From Ophiocordyceps camponoti-saundersi (nom. inval.) (taxonomy: Eukaryota; Ascomycota; Sordariomycetes; Hypocreales; Ophiocordycipitaceae), in NCBI GenBank assembly GCA_003339415.1, contig PDHQ01000103.1:39892-103891 (forward strand): DNA of 64,000 nt, in the 5' to 3' direction. Both the position numbers and the translations under genes were made by a program. The notes under the pieces were generated by a model that saw nothing but the letters and a program-made list of their open reading frames with translations, did no database searches and was not told where the DNA came from. Below, one piece after another: positions 18,887 to 30,235 of this stretch; within the stretch, counting starts at the first letter, position 1; each line of letters opens with the position of its first letter.

Positions 18887-19893
18887 GACGAGGTATGCAC
18901 GTACATAGGGCAGGTGTTTATTGGTGTATGTAGGTATGTCTGTGTGTCTCAGCCCCCCCTCCGCCTCTCTCCAGCCTCTTCAGCACGGCCTCAGGTTGGA
19001 TACGAGATGATATATCATGACCGCTGCGCCTCGAGAAAACGTCGAATATGGTGAATATCGCGTGAATATCCCGATGTGACAGTATCCGTATATACCTAGG
19101 TTCCTACCTATGTAGCTGCACAGCCCCGGCCGAAGAAGCCGATCAACCGGGTGACCCCCGCCCCACAACGCCCCGACACCGACCCGGTCCCGGTCCATCC
19201 ATCCCTCCGGTCCCCAGAAACAAAGAAGCGCCCAAGACGAAAATCCCCCATTTTATCCCACCCCGTCCATCACGAACAAACAGTCTTTCATATGCCAAGG
19301 TCAAAAATGCTGAGAACAGACTAGAAGAAAAAAAACCCCGTAGAAAATAATGAAACCAGAGAAAAACTTGACAAGATGCTCGTCGTACCTTGTTGAGCAT
19401 ATAACGTGATACAGATGTTGAAAGCGGACATGTGTGAAGAAGAAGAAAGATGGCATCGCTTAAGAGAAAGAAAGAAAAACGTATCCCCCGCCATCGAAAT
19501 ATCCAAGCGATTGAAAGATGTAGGTGCATATAAGGGGATGTTGAAGCGAATGAGATGTGTATGTATGCATAAGGGGATGGACAAACTTGATCTCTGACGG
19601 AAACGCGGTAAATAGGATGGTAGTAACAGATCGCGTCGGAACTTTGTTTTCTTTGTTTTTCTTGGTATCGTGTTTCTTGTTGCTTCTTCTTGTTGCTTCT
19701 TCTTCTTCAACCTCTCTCTTCATTCACCTCGTTATCCGCAGCCATCCCGAAAGAGAAACGATAAAAAAAAATCTAGCCGTAACTTCATCACGTCATGATT
19801 CAAACCAAAAGCAAACACTGCGCCTAACGAGTCATACAAGGTCAATAACACGCGTCAAAAGAATCAAGCGCATGTATATATATAAATTCGTCT
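18887..19893. other. Intergenic region, likely 3' UTR of the zinc-finger gene
   Basis: No gene. AG/CT-biased sequence with several A-runs and T-runs (19320-19350, 19640-19720). A CCTAGG palindrome occurs near 19096. Confidence 0.5.
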
Positions 19894-21610
19894 TCAAGAG
19901 ATGGCCCCCTCGACGTCGTCCACGTTGCTCCACATGCAGTCCGACATAGCCGGGTCAAACAGCTGAGCGGAAAGAGAGGCGTCCAGCGGAGGGGCCATAG
20001 TAGGGATATGATCCTCTCTCCCAAAGGAGACGTATTCCTGAGCCGTAGCCGTCGACGGCTCGCCAAAGGTCATGGAGTCGTAGACGATCAGGGCAGAGGA
20101 GGCGGGGAATTCATCCGTCTGGGCGGCATCAGGATCTGCAGCGTTGCCGTACGAGGTATCGAGGTCGGGAAAGAGGTTCATGGAGACTTCTTCGTTGGCG
20201 TGTCGGTCAGGGGACTCGTCTTCGAGACCGTCCACTTCGGCCTTGTCACAGGGAATCTCCACCTCCTCATACCACAGTTTAAGATCAGACATGGGCGGCC
20301 AATCGCCGCCTCCCTTGCCGCCTCGACGCTCGTCCGCGGGAGACTTGTTCTTCCCACGCGGCGCCCTGGGCTTGAAATGGGTGCGGCGGAGATGGGCGGC
20401 CGCATTGTAGTAAGCGCCGTATTGCTTTGCGGACGAGCAGGCCTTGCACTCGGACAGCGGATACAGCACCGCAACGGGAGACGGCTTCCCGACCGTGGCC
20501 GGGTCTCGACAGACGAACTTCTTAACCGTCTTGCGATGCTTGGCGTTGAGGTGCCGTCGCAGCTCGTGGTCGCCGCGGAAGCCGTCGGGATGGTCGCGGC
20601 AGCGGGTGCAGTATACGCGCGGGTGCTTGGGTCGTTGGTAGGGCGTCTTGTGCAGGGCTAGCTTGCTCTCGCGCTGGGACGGCGTCGAGGCTGTGAGAGG
20701 ACCGACGTCTTGGGGCTGCTGCGGCTTGGGGGCGATGACGTTGCGGCTGCTGTTCTGCCGCACGCGCTGACACGCCTCCTTGAAGCGCCGGCCCAGGCTC
20801 GAGCAGGTCGACTTGGCGCTCGCGTTGGACGGCGATCGCTCCATGGCTTCGGCCGTGTCCGGGAGACGTGTCGTCGTGTCGTTGGCGAGGAAGCCTGCGC
20901 CGACGCCGAAGAAGTCTTGGTCGCATGTGCTGTGGTTCATGACCGGTACGTCCGTCTGCCACGACTGAGCGGAGACGAGACGCATCATGGCCATGGCGCC
21001 GACGTCGAGAGCGCTGCTCTGTCGCGTGAGAGGATGCGACGGCTCGACCATGGAAGACCCGGAGATCATGGACGGACAGGCCGACGGGCCGGTGCTGGCG
21101 TAGGCGTCGCTCGGCGACAGATTCGTCCGCGTCATGGCCAGGTATGACTGCTCGTCTAGCCACTTCTTGGCCAGGTAGGCGTCAGGTGTGATGCCGACTT
21201 CGGGGAGGCCGTCGTCATTCTCGCCTACGCTTGGCAGCACTTGAATGATGTCGGGCGACAGAAGGTCGTGGTCGGATCGCATCGACCCGCTGCGGCTCAT
21301 GGCCCCAGACGCGCCCTCGTCTTGATATCTGGCGCCCAAGTTGGTCTGCGATGGCGTATCCCATTGACTTACGCACCTGTCATTCTTTTCACCAAGAGTA
21401 ATATGTGTCAGATGGCAGACTCGGAGAATTATAGACGACTATACATACTACCGTGGATATAGCATCCGCGTGAAAGATTCGAGGATCCGAGGTGAGGTCC
21501 TCGGTTCCGACTAGGAGCTCCCTATAGTAGGCGCCGAGGCTTTCGTGATGAGATAGGTGACGATGAATCTCTTGCGCCTGGACGCTGTTATGGTTGGGGG
21601 CTGAAAGCAT
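19894..21610 (-). CDS. C2H2 zinc-finger transcription factor-like protein
   Basis: Two exons, 21610-21449 and 21384-19894 (stop included), give 550 residues; the 64-nt GTATGT...AAG intron is my best choice but its borders are not certain. The N-terminal half is disordered and Ser/Met/Asp-rich. Two zinc-finger-like motifs lie in the middle: Tyr-Cys-x2-Cys ... His-x4-His, then after a basic linker Cys-x2-Cys ... His-Leu-Arg-Arg-Thr-His. This spaced pair, with a conserved Ser-Asp-Leu-Lys-Leu-Trp-Tyr segment downstream, resembles a Pezizomycotina family of C2H2 proteins. The acidic C-terminus could be an activation region. Presumed nuclear; targets unknown. The long upstream region is typical for a regulator. 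Confidence 0.8.
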
Positions 21611-24100
21611 GGTAGAGCGCGCGGCCGATGGCTGGGGATGTGAGGCTGCGAGATGATGGCGAGGAAAGACCCTAGTAATAACTGTATCGTTGTACTCGTG
21701 TCGGTCTCACGTCTCACAAAGGAGCACAAGGTAATATCAAAATCGAATGCTATGAGCGAGGAGACGTTGTTGAAAGCAGGCGGGTCAAGGGGGGGGGGGG
21801 GGGGAAGAGGGTGCAAGGACGGGCGGACCAAAGAGGCGTATGCAGAGTGTGAGGCAGCCAGTCAGGCAGCTATTTGATCGGACAGCGACAGGGTCAACAA
21901 GGGGAGTGAGCAACAAACAACAGGCAGCCAATGACTGCATGAGGCGTCAAGTCAATAAGACCAGGGGGGGGGGGGAATCAGGGGGGGGGGCCAAAGATGA
22001 TGACGTCCCCGTAGGTGTGTATATACATTTATATTCATACATGGTTTGTCGAGACGCTGAGAAAAAGGAGAGTCGTCCTCGCAGAACGTTGGGAGGCGGT
22101 TACACAAAGGCATCGTAGGCTACACCGCATAAGCCGGCCAGAAATAGCTTCGCAGCTGTTAGCCTGTGGGCTGGGAAATATGCCGTTATCGCGGACGTGG
22201 TGTGAGTTGGCAGTTCCAGGTGAGCGTTTCGGTGACTTTCCATGAGGGGGGGTCTGGCCGCTCTGCCAGCGCACACTGCCAGCCCAACAGACCATCCATC
22301 CATCTGCCGTCGTGTGCTGGGACGCAAAAAGACGGCGTCCGTACGCGGATGCGACGCTGTCGATAGGCCTGCACTGCGCCCCCCCCCCCCCCCTTTTTTT
22401 CCACCCCCTACCTCCTCTCAGCAGCAGCGAGCATCATCGTGAGAGGAGGACGAGATGCTGTCCCGCCACCCCTCAAAAGGGGCTTTTTCCATCGTGGGGG
22501 CGCCATCGTCATCGTCGGCGCAGTCGGGCTCTGACCATGGGAGTACAGCAGGGGTTCCATACTCTACGTTGCGCCTACCGATGAACAGGCCAGCCGCCGT
22601 CGTGTCCGTAGTGATGTATGTACGGTCTGTACGGATATGTATGTGCCTATTCGTTGGGCATCCAATGGCTGGAAGGCCATTGATAGAGACGTGATCGGCC
22701 GATGCGAATTTCCCCTTCACAATATGTTTGTATGGAGAATGAAGTGAGTCACTCCTCCAGACTGGCTACCTCAGGCTCGACATGCTATTGGCCGACGCCG
22801 CAGATTAGTATGTATATACTATCAGTGAGATGACATCACCGTGACAGTGGCCTTTCTTTTCCATCACTGCTCGTCATGGCGCTGCACGCAGCTGCGTCTG
22901 CTGAATAGTATGTACATACATACATAGCCTGAACCTGATATATAGGATTGCAGACGGTCATCATTCTAGAACCTCTCGACTCCCGAGCCACGGCACGGGG
23001 TGATGGTGAACAAGGCAAAGTGGATAAAACAGAAGTTCACAACCAAGGTAGGGAAGACGCCACCAGAAGTTATTGGGCGAGGTGAACACGAGCCTACTCT
23101 CTACGGGTAAAGGGCATCCGTAAGCACCTCCATATGTACGGAAACATACATAGAGTTGCTTGCAGGAAATCAGTCTCTATATGTACAGATGCAGCCCTCG
23201 ACTAAACCAACCAGTCACAGCAGAGGCAGGCAACGAAACCAATCGGGCCAGGCCGCAAGCCACGGGGCGCGGCCGTCTTGGAGTCGGCTCTCGGGGCTGG
23301 CTATGGGGGGCCGCGACACAGCCCGGCAGCACACAGCAGTCTCGGTGTGAGAGGCGCCGAGAAGAGTGGGGTGCAGCGCGGGACACGGCATCCGTTCGGG
23401 GGACCACTGCAGGGTTCCTGAGATCAGATGCCGAGGCCAGTGGGGCCGGAGTGGATGTCGGCCGGATGGAGCGCGGCGTCGTGAGTCAAAAACTCAACAG
23501 TATTAAAAGATCATGACGAATACCGTAGGGGGGAAAAGGGGAGACAAGAGGGTCTTCCATGCAGTCCCTACCTACGGACCTAGGTAGGTAGGTACGGACG
23601 TAGATATGGAGTCGATACCTCCGAACTGTGCTCACACCTTTACTGCGTGAGACGCCGTGCCAGCAGGCGCGGCTTGTCAATGACACGAGGCGCAATAGCA
23701 GTCCCCGGAAATGAACGGCGTCCCGAGTGCCGAGATGAGTAAGTGGGGCCGCATGGCAAGCGGCGCCCGCGGCCGCCATGAGGGTGGGCCGGGCGGCGTG
23801 AGTCTACGTTGATGTCGAGAAGCTGCTTGAAACTGACCGACCACTATCCGTACACACCTTGCAATGCCTGAACAGCGTCGTCTACGGTTCATTGAACATA
23901 CGAGCATGAGAACATGGTAAAGAGACATTCATGATGCTTCTATATGGCACAAGTAAATACGGAACCCAAAAAGAAAACCTTTAGACATGGTGCAATCAAC
24001 GTGCATTCTGAAAACCTGGGTAGGTAGGTGTACCTCCTCATCGATGCCAATCCCAAACGCCATGAATCTAAGTAGAAGAGAAGCAATAATACAACGGCAG
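21611..24100. other. 2.5-kb gene-poor region between the zinc-finger gene and LYS20
   Basis: No convincing gene. Contains G-runs at 21789-21804 and about 21964-21990, a C-run at 22379-22393, TACATACATA repeats near 22910-22925, and CCTAGGTAGGTAGGTA at about 23580-23595. Most is probably a long promoter or 5' UTR of the zinc-finger gene, plus the 3' UTR of LYS20. Confidence 0.5.
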
Positions 24101-25626
24101 TCAAGCTACTTCTGACTTCTGGTCTTGCAGTTCGAGATGGAAAGACCGGATGATGGAGTCGGTATCGTCAATTGCCAGAGGCCGAATATCGGCCATCGCC
24201 TTGATCTTAGATGTTCTGTTTTCGCAACCCGACATCAGTAACCGGTGGGAACATAAGACTATGATTGACTTACAGCAGCTTCACCTGGTCATCCGTCATG
24301 CTGAGGCCGAGCTGCTCGACTCGGCTCCGGATGGCATTCCACCCAGTGAGCCTCGACATGAAGTGGACGTATCGTGACATGCCGAAATCCGCCGGGTTGA
24401 TGATTTCGTACGTCGAGGGCTCGTTGAGAATCGCCTTGGCGTGGATACCGGCCTTGTGTGTAAAGGCACAGAAGCCGGTGATGGGCGAGTTGAAGGGAAT
24501 GTTGACCTGCACCGCCTCTGCGACGAGATCTTCTATCTCCTTGAGCCGATGGAGCTTGTACCTCGAGGTGACGTAGTCACGGCTGCCAACAATCATGCGA
24601 GCCATGAGACCACCAAGGGGGGTGATGCCATTTCTCTCGCCTATGCCGAGCACAGAGGTGTCGATGTGCGTTGCTCCAGCTTCCAATGCAGCGTGGGCAT
24701 TGGCGATGGCACAGCCGGTGTCGTTGTGGAAGTGCGTCTCGATATCCGTAGAGACGACACCCCGGAGTGTCCTCACCAAATCATAGACCTGGCGAGGGGT
24801 AGCGCAGCCGACAGTGTCGGCAACGCCCACGCGGTTGACACCGGCCTTGTCCACGGCACGATATAGTTGCAGGAGGTCGACAAGGTCAGAGCGAAACGAG
24901 TCCTCGGACGAAAAGCGGACTTCACAGCCTCGACTTGAATGGCGTTAGTCTTGTCGTCTGACCATGCATAGTAGGACATTACCTCTTGATGTACTCGATG
25001 ACTTCGAGAGCCTGCTTGGTAATGGCCACCATATCCTTACCATGAGAATGATCTCGAAGGAAGCTGAGAGTCGATTTAGCCTAATCGATCCGACCTGGTG
25101 TAAGGGGCACGAACCTCGAGGTGCCGATCACGACGTCAACTCCATGAACGCCGCAGTCGCACGCAAGCTTAGCATCCTCGAGGGTGCATCGTGTGTGTGT
25201 GAGAATTTTGGCCTTGAGGCCCAGCTTGGCAATAGCTTCGCAGTCGAGGCGGGACTGCTCAGAGGCGGCGGGTGAAGTAAGCTCGATATATTCAACGCCG
25301 AAGTCGGAGAGGGCCGTGGCTCTGAGAAGAGTCAGTCGGGGAAGTCTCTTTCGAGGGGGAGGGGATAGAGGTGAGGACCGACATCTTGATCTTGGTTTCT
25401 GAAGTCTTGTTATTATCGGCCGTAGCCAGTGGATGGAGGGAGCGTGATTGGTACACTTACCGGTGTTGAAAAAGGCGTTGGCGAATTGCTCGCCTTCTCG
25501 CAGCGTGCTCTCGATGATCTGAAACCTGCCAGTATTGGACAGAAAGTCGCCGACGGATTGGTAGGGATTCGACTGCTTGATAGGCCGTACGGCAGGGGAG
25601 CCGTTTGTTGCTGAATCAGAGCACAT
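24101..25626 (-). CDS. LYS20: Homocitrate synthase
   Basis: Condenses acetyl-CoA with 2-oxoglutarate, the first and lysine-inhibited step of the alpha-aminoadipate lysine pathway. Six exons: 25626-25461, 25398-25383, 25321-25115, 25063-24983, 24933-24274 and 24215-24101, giving 414 residues. The catalytic strand Glu-Ser-Thr-Leu-Arg-Glu-Gly-Glu-Gln is at residues 39-47. The metal-binding His-x-His is in Thr-His-Phe-His-Asn-Asp-Thr-Gly-Cys, and the Phe-Thr-His-Lys-Ala-Gly-Ile-His lid motif follows. The C-terminus carries Asp-Asp-Thr-Asp-Ser-Ile-Ile-Arg-x-Phe-His. Exon 2 is only 16 nt; without it Glu-Thr-Lys-Ile-Lys-Ile is lost and the frame breaks. Intron 2 uses a GTCGGT donor. Yeast has two paralogues (LYS20/LYS21); the symbol is used for the family. 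Confidence 0.96.
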
Positions 25627-26786
25627 TTTCGAACAGTTTGGATTGATTTTCTTTGGCGACGAGGAAGAGGAATGCGGGAAGAGCCTAGAGAAGGGGGGAA
25701 AGAAAAATTTATGAGAGCGATGAAGGATTGCGAAACAGAGGCGCCTTTTGTGTGTGGGGGAGGCTGGGAGGCCAAGGATGAAGAAGGGGTGAACCCTGGT
25801 GCCAACCAGCGGCCATTGAATGACTCAGTTTTAGCCGGTGCCCGCTGCACCCCGCCTTTTCCGCCTCTTGCCATTTAAAAGGGCGCCGATATTAATGGAA
25901 AGAAGGGATGATCAATACTTGGCAGGCGGAGGCCGGCTGAGCTGACTAACAAGGGCAACCCGGCCCTACCTCTAGGCCGTACATGGGCTGCACGACAGGA
26001 TGCCGTCTGCTTATGCCGTCTGCGTATGCCGGGATTGATTTGAGGATTTCAGCTCGGGTCGGCAATGTATGCACGTATGTATGTATGTAGGTAGATGCAT
26101 GCAGGGAGGTAAATGGCAATCCGATGTGATTGAAGATGTCAAATGGCAGGATGGAAACATTCAGTAACAACGGCTCACAAGATCAAGCTGCGATAAAGAC
26201 CTCGAGAGTCTTGGCAGCATGCCGCATCCCACGACGTGCGTAGCGTTTTCCCCGCAGTCTTTATGCAGTCATAAAAATGAGCAGAACGATGTATCATTGT
26301 CTATCCGTACAGGATCAAGAACAGCAGAGGTATGAAGGGCAATTGACTCCAGAGTATCTTCTGTGAACGCAGCACGTAGGTCACCAAGATTGGCCTCTCT
26401 CGGTCTTGACGAATGCTGTGAGACTGTGGTTCACTTAGACTACTTGGCCATGTGAAACAGCGAGTGGGTTTGTATGTTGTCTTACATCACGCGTGCCTCT
26501 CTCACTACCCGAAGGACCTCGACAGCAAGAGCGGCGTCATTGGCCGCGAGGAGGGCAGGGACGGCGACTTGAATGATGTTGCAGGAATCGATTGTCTTGA
26601 AAGGTGCTGTTATACACCTCGTCTCTTCCAATCAAGCATCGGCTCTGATGAAGATGACTGCACCTTTGGTCATCAGATGTGTATTTGTACACTGGACAGA
26701 TTTCTTCAGCAGCACATTCATGATTCGTGAACCACAAAAAAAGACCAATCCATCAATTAGTGCGGCAGCGATTATATACTGGCTAC
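25627..26786. other. Intergenic region between LYS20 and ILV6
   Basis: No gene recognised. A 92-codon plus-strand ORF at 26452-26730 has no supportive features. GTATGTATGTAGGTAG repeats lie at about 26074-26094. Promoter of LYS20 at the left; ILV6 3' UTR at the right. Confidence 0.5.
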
Positions 26787-27846
26787 CTAACCAGGTGGGA
26801 GCTGGCTAGCGTCCACCACCTCATCGGCTTCCTGCGGCGCCGTTTCCTCGGTAGGGGAATACAAGGGTGACCGAGGCAAAGCCATGAGGCCAGTGCGGGC
26901 CGATTCAAGAATACCGAACGGCCTGACGAGCTTCAAGAAGGAGTCGACTCTCGATGGTTTCGCGGAGCTAAAAGGTGAAGAGAAGAAGAAAAATGAACGG
27001 GTCAGCTTCTTTCAAGTGACAACTTCTTCCTCGTGTAGTGTAACGACAACTTTACATTTCAACAATGCAGCTTGTCGTGCTGATATCCAAGACCTTTCCT
27101 CCAAACTGATGAGTAAAGTATGTGATGCTCCTCAGATGCTCGTGCTTATGCCGCAAGGCCTCGCTGGCGGCCAGTTTGCTGGGGTGGAAGTCGACAGACG
27201 ACTCCTCGAGTGATTGTCTCTCTGCGCCCTGCAGAGTATCGCCGGCGATAATCTCCCGATGATGAGCCAAAAGCTCCTCGAAATATTCCGGTCCAAGGAT
27301 GTTGACCTTGGCGAGAAGAAGTTCCCGCTGGACGAGAGCGGCATTGCTGTAATCCAACACGGCCCAGACCGGGACCAAGTCCTCGAGTTGCCTCCGAGCC
27401 TGTTCGACGACGCCATCCTGACCTGTGAGAACGATGGTCATGCGCGACAAGTCCTCTACCTCGGTGTTGCAGACGACCAACGAGTCGATGTTGAAGCCTC
27501 GAGCGGCCAGGATGCCCGATAATCGAGACAAGACGCCAGGCTCGTTTTGCACCAGACAGTTGAGGATGTGCCGCTTCGGCGGCGCCATGGACGGAGTCGG
27601 CGTCTCGTACAGAATGTTGGAAACGGCCGCCTGCGCAGACCATGATGGCGACGAGTCCGTCACCGGCAGACGGGCAGATCGATTTCGCAGCGCCTTGTAG
27701 GCTATGGCCGCTGTCGAGGAGCTGCTGCCGCCGCCGCCGCCGCTGCTGGCGGACGAGTTGTGTCGGATGGCGCCGAGCGGGAAACGGCTCCATCGGGCGA
27801 CCGCTGCCCGACAAAGGGGCGCGGCATAGGACGGCAGCGATGCCAT
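26787..27846 (-). CDS. ILV6: Acetolactate synthase regulatory (small) subunit
   Basis: Binds the catalytic subunit in the mitochondrial matrix, activating it and giving valine feedback inhibition in branched-chain amino-acid synthesis. Exons 27846-27056 and 26967-26787 (stop included) join across an 88-nt GTAAAG...TAG intron and give 323 residues. A presequence rich in Ala, Arg and Ser covers the first 35 residues, followed by a Gly/Ser run. The first ACT domain starts at His-Ile-Leu-Asn-Cys-Leu-Val-Gln-Asn-Glu-Pro-Gly-Val-Leu-Ser-Arg-Leu-Ser-Gly near residue 92. Splicing restores Ile-Ser-Ala-Lys-Pro-Ser-Arg-Val-Asp-Ser-Phe-Leu-Lys-Leu-Val-Arg-Pro-Phe-Gly, the C-terminal domain signature, and then Ala-Arg-Thr-Gly-Leu-Met-Ala-Leu-Pro-Arg. 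Confidence 0.96.
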
Positions 27847-29273
27847 GTAACGCGTCTTTGGAGAGCAGGATGCGTTGGTAGGTAATCTTAAGGGGGAGGA
27901 TCAACAACGCGGTTGATTATCGGCTCTGATCCGCACCGTCTCAAATTTCTGGAGGGACGAATGCGAAGTATGCAGTACAGTCGGCGGCAGACTTCGCCCC
28001 CGCAATTTTATATGTGGGCCACTCCTCTGCCCTTGTACTGCGATGTCGGAGCGTCAGAAGCCGTCACGACCTCGAGAATTGAACGTAACGAGTATGTACT
28101 ACGTCCAGGGGCGCTGTAGGTGCCGAGATTGGCGGGGGTGGGAGCTGTCAGTACTCAGACTCGATTCGTATAGCAGGGTGTGGCGTTTTCAAGGCTCAAG
28201 GGGGTCATGCTGACGGCCGTCCACCGAGATGCTGAGTGTCTTGACGACGATAATATAGGGATAAAATGGTAGGGCTTTGGGAGAGAGATGATGATGACGA
28301 TGACGTGGAAGGCGAATGCTAGAACCAAGCAGTCTAAGGTGCATGCCTATCCCTTCGGTCTCTGTAAAGAGGTGAAGGGTATTTCCATCCATTTCCTCCC
28401 CTGACACTCTCTCTTCCGCCGCTGATTCGCTCCCCGTCTCTAGTCCGACTCGCCATCATCCTTCATATGTATGTTGGTCCTGGACTCTCGCATGCTCTGG
28501 AACACGCCAACAATCTCCCCATTCTCAGGCAGCTCGCAGCCGGCAAAGAGTTCATGTACCCGAACGGAACGGAAAAGAGCAGTCGCTAAAGCCCAAGGGT
28601 CGATGACTTCCGCCGTAGACAATCTCAGGGGTTGAAAGCAGAGGTTTTCACTATGATTCAACCAAAGTTGAGAATTATTCGCTGCTACATGCCACATGGT
28701 GCAGAGCAGGCTTTGTGACTCTGCCGGCTATCGCTATCAACAGGACAGGCCACGAACTACTCTTTCCAGGGGTCAAACCAGATGTCAAAGGCATGTCTCA
28801 CAGAGGGTTTTCACTGAGACTTTTGGACTATTGGTCTCGGATTCGGGTATACTTTGTAGGACTCTGATGAGTCTGGAGGTCACTCTTTGTGTTATGAACC
28901 TTGTCACACCTGCGAGAAGGCTTCAACTTTTTTGAATCACGGCATATATTGCTATGACTGGCGGCCGAAGCCGCTGATTTAAAGAGAAAAAGAAAAACAG
29001 TCGAAAAACTCCTTTGCGTACTGACTCCTCGGTCCCTCTATTTCCTCCCAATAGACCAGCTTCCAGAAAGCGAGTGATCAGTTCGCGCTCCGATGGCCTG
29101 TCGAATGAGGCAAATAGTGTTTCGCAAGGTTGGTATCATCCAGTAAAAGCATTCCTTCAACTCCGTAAACTGCAAGCTCATTGATCTTTCTGCGCCCGTT
29201 CCATTATCGAAAGCTTCTTGTCGCCCTTCTGGCACTTGTGCTGATTTGAGTAGATGGTGGAAGAAGGAATCGT
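27847..29273. other. Intergenic region between ILV6 and the pheromone gene
   Basis: No confident gene. A minus-strand ORF of 85 residues at 28440-28697 (Met-Trp-His-Val-Ala-Ala start) has mixed composition and could be a fragment of a lost gene, but nothing supports expression. Confidence 0.45.
28440..28697 (-). CDS. Doubtful 85-residue ORF
   Basis: ATG to stop without introns. The composition is not low-complexity (Trp, His, Phe, Cys all present) and there is a plausible amphipathic stretch in the middle. No domain or signal peptide is recognised. It may be a chance ORF or the relic of a decayed gene. Confidence 0.2.
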   Translation of the reverse strand: MWHVAANNSQLWLNHSENLCFQPLRLSTAEVIDPWALATALFRSVRVHELFAGCELPENGEIVGVFQSMRESRTNIHMKDDGESD

Positions 29274-29378
29274 CTACATGACGACGCAGTAGACACCGCT
29301 GTTGCCGTGGCCGTGACCTTGGCCGAGAACGGTGGCGGGCTTGGCGACAGAGGCGATGTTGGAAGTCTGAGAAGGCAT
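29274..29378 (-). CDS. a-factor-type lipopeptide mating pheromone precursor
   Basis: A 34-codon ORF that begins Met-Pro-Ser-Gln-Thr and ends Gly-Val-Tyr-Cys-Val-Val-Met followed by TAG. The last four residues are a CaaX box, so the cysteine should be farnesylated, the Val-Val-Met tripeptide removed and the new C-terminus carboxymethylated. Sordariomycete a-type pheromone precursors share this layout: about 20-35 residues, an N-terminal Met-Pro-Ser and a Tyr-Cys-Val-x-Met end. The middle is Ala/Val/Gly-rich with a Gly-His-Gly-His-Gly stretch. A TATA box lies about 236 nt upstream, so the 5' UTR is long compared with the coding region, as usual for these genes. The product would be exported by an Ste6-like ABC transporter and sensed by an Ste3-like receptor on the opposite mating type; neither is in this window. 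Confidence 0.87.
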   Translation of the reverse strand: MPSQTSNIASVAKPATVLGQGHGHGNSGVYCVVM

Positions 29379-29613
29379 GGTGATGGTTGAGGTGGTTGGG
29401 TTTTTGGAAAAGGTAGAGAAGTTTTCTCAAAGAGTATTGGATGGAGTAGATGAGAGAGGTTGTTGAGGCTTTTGGAAGCTTGTGAGAGAGGGAGAGAAGT
29501 AAAGATGAGATTGAGAGTGTGGAAAGTGTTGAAGTGTTGTTGTAGATGAGTGAAGTGAGTTGAGAGTGATGCTGCTGATGGAAAGATGATAGATGACCGG
29601 ATGAACACGACAC

Positions 29614-29620
29614 TTTTATA
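29614..29620 (-). promoter_or_regulatory. TATA box of the pheromone gene
   Basis: TATAAAA on the minus strand, about 236 nt before the pheromone ATG. The leader between them is rich in CAACC and CACTC, typical of fungal 5' UTRs of highly expressed genes. Confidence 0.55.
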
Positions 29621-29649
29621 TCTGTTCATCCTGCGGTTCATGGTGCAGT

Positions 29650-30235
29650 TCATCGTTACGTGGAGGCAGTAGATTGAGCGTATCTCATAGACGATCGATT
29701 GTTTTAGCCATTGTCCTGTAACCTAAGTCGAGATTCCACAGCTAAGAAAGAGTTCAGGTTTGGTATTGTTCTGGAGAGATTGTATGTTCTGTTCTACACT
29801 TTGATTGTTGTCCAGTAGTATCACAAGCGCTATGGGGCTGTGACATGAAGCTCAAGGTAAGTTGGGTGGTAGTAGGTGTAGAGAGAGTATGAAAGCTTAG
29901 TATAATATAAAGTATAATACACTATGGAAGTTTAAAGAATAACACAAAGCAGTAAGTAGAAAGAATATATGTCTGTATAGGTATGAACAGAAACTACTAG
30001 TATTATTCTGTAAGTCGGATTGTTCTCTGAATAAAGTGTCAAGGTATAGCATTGTCGTAAGTATTGTTCTCATAGGTTAAAGGGGGCAAAAGTGGGACTT
30101 GAGTCACAACCAACCACTCTCAGGAGAGCCACGTTGCCCGTGCGCATGGGAGACCCCACCGTAGTTATAGAGAACAATAACAGATGGATTAGGTTAAATA
30201 GAACAATCACAGATAAATTATAATGGAGTGTTCGA
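29650..30235. other. AT-rich segment behind the pheromone promoter
   Basis: Composition shifts to AT-rich. Related short words such as TTGTTCT and its complement AGAACAAT recur (about 29766, 30064, 30170, 30200), with AGAACAATMACAGAT twice between 30171 and 30215. It may be regulatory or the remains of a small repeat element; no coding potential is visible. Confidence 0.4.

Noticed and set aside
29204..29653. 149-codon minus-strand ORF covering the pheromone region in another frame
   Set aside because: Ser/Pro/His-rich translation of the leader and coding sequence; the CaaX frame explains the conserved end.
29767..30177. Solo LTR with TGTTCT...AGAACA ends
   Set aside because: Ends are suggestive, but I see no target-site duplication, primer-binding site or second copy; kept only as a regulatory/repeat hypothesis.
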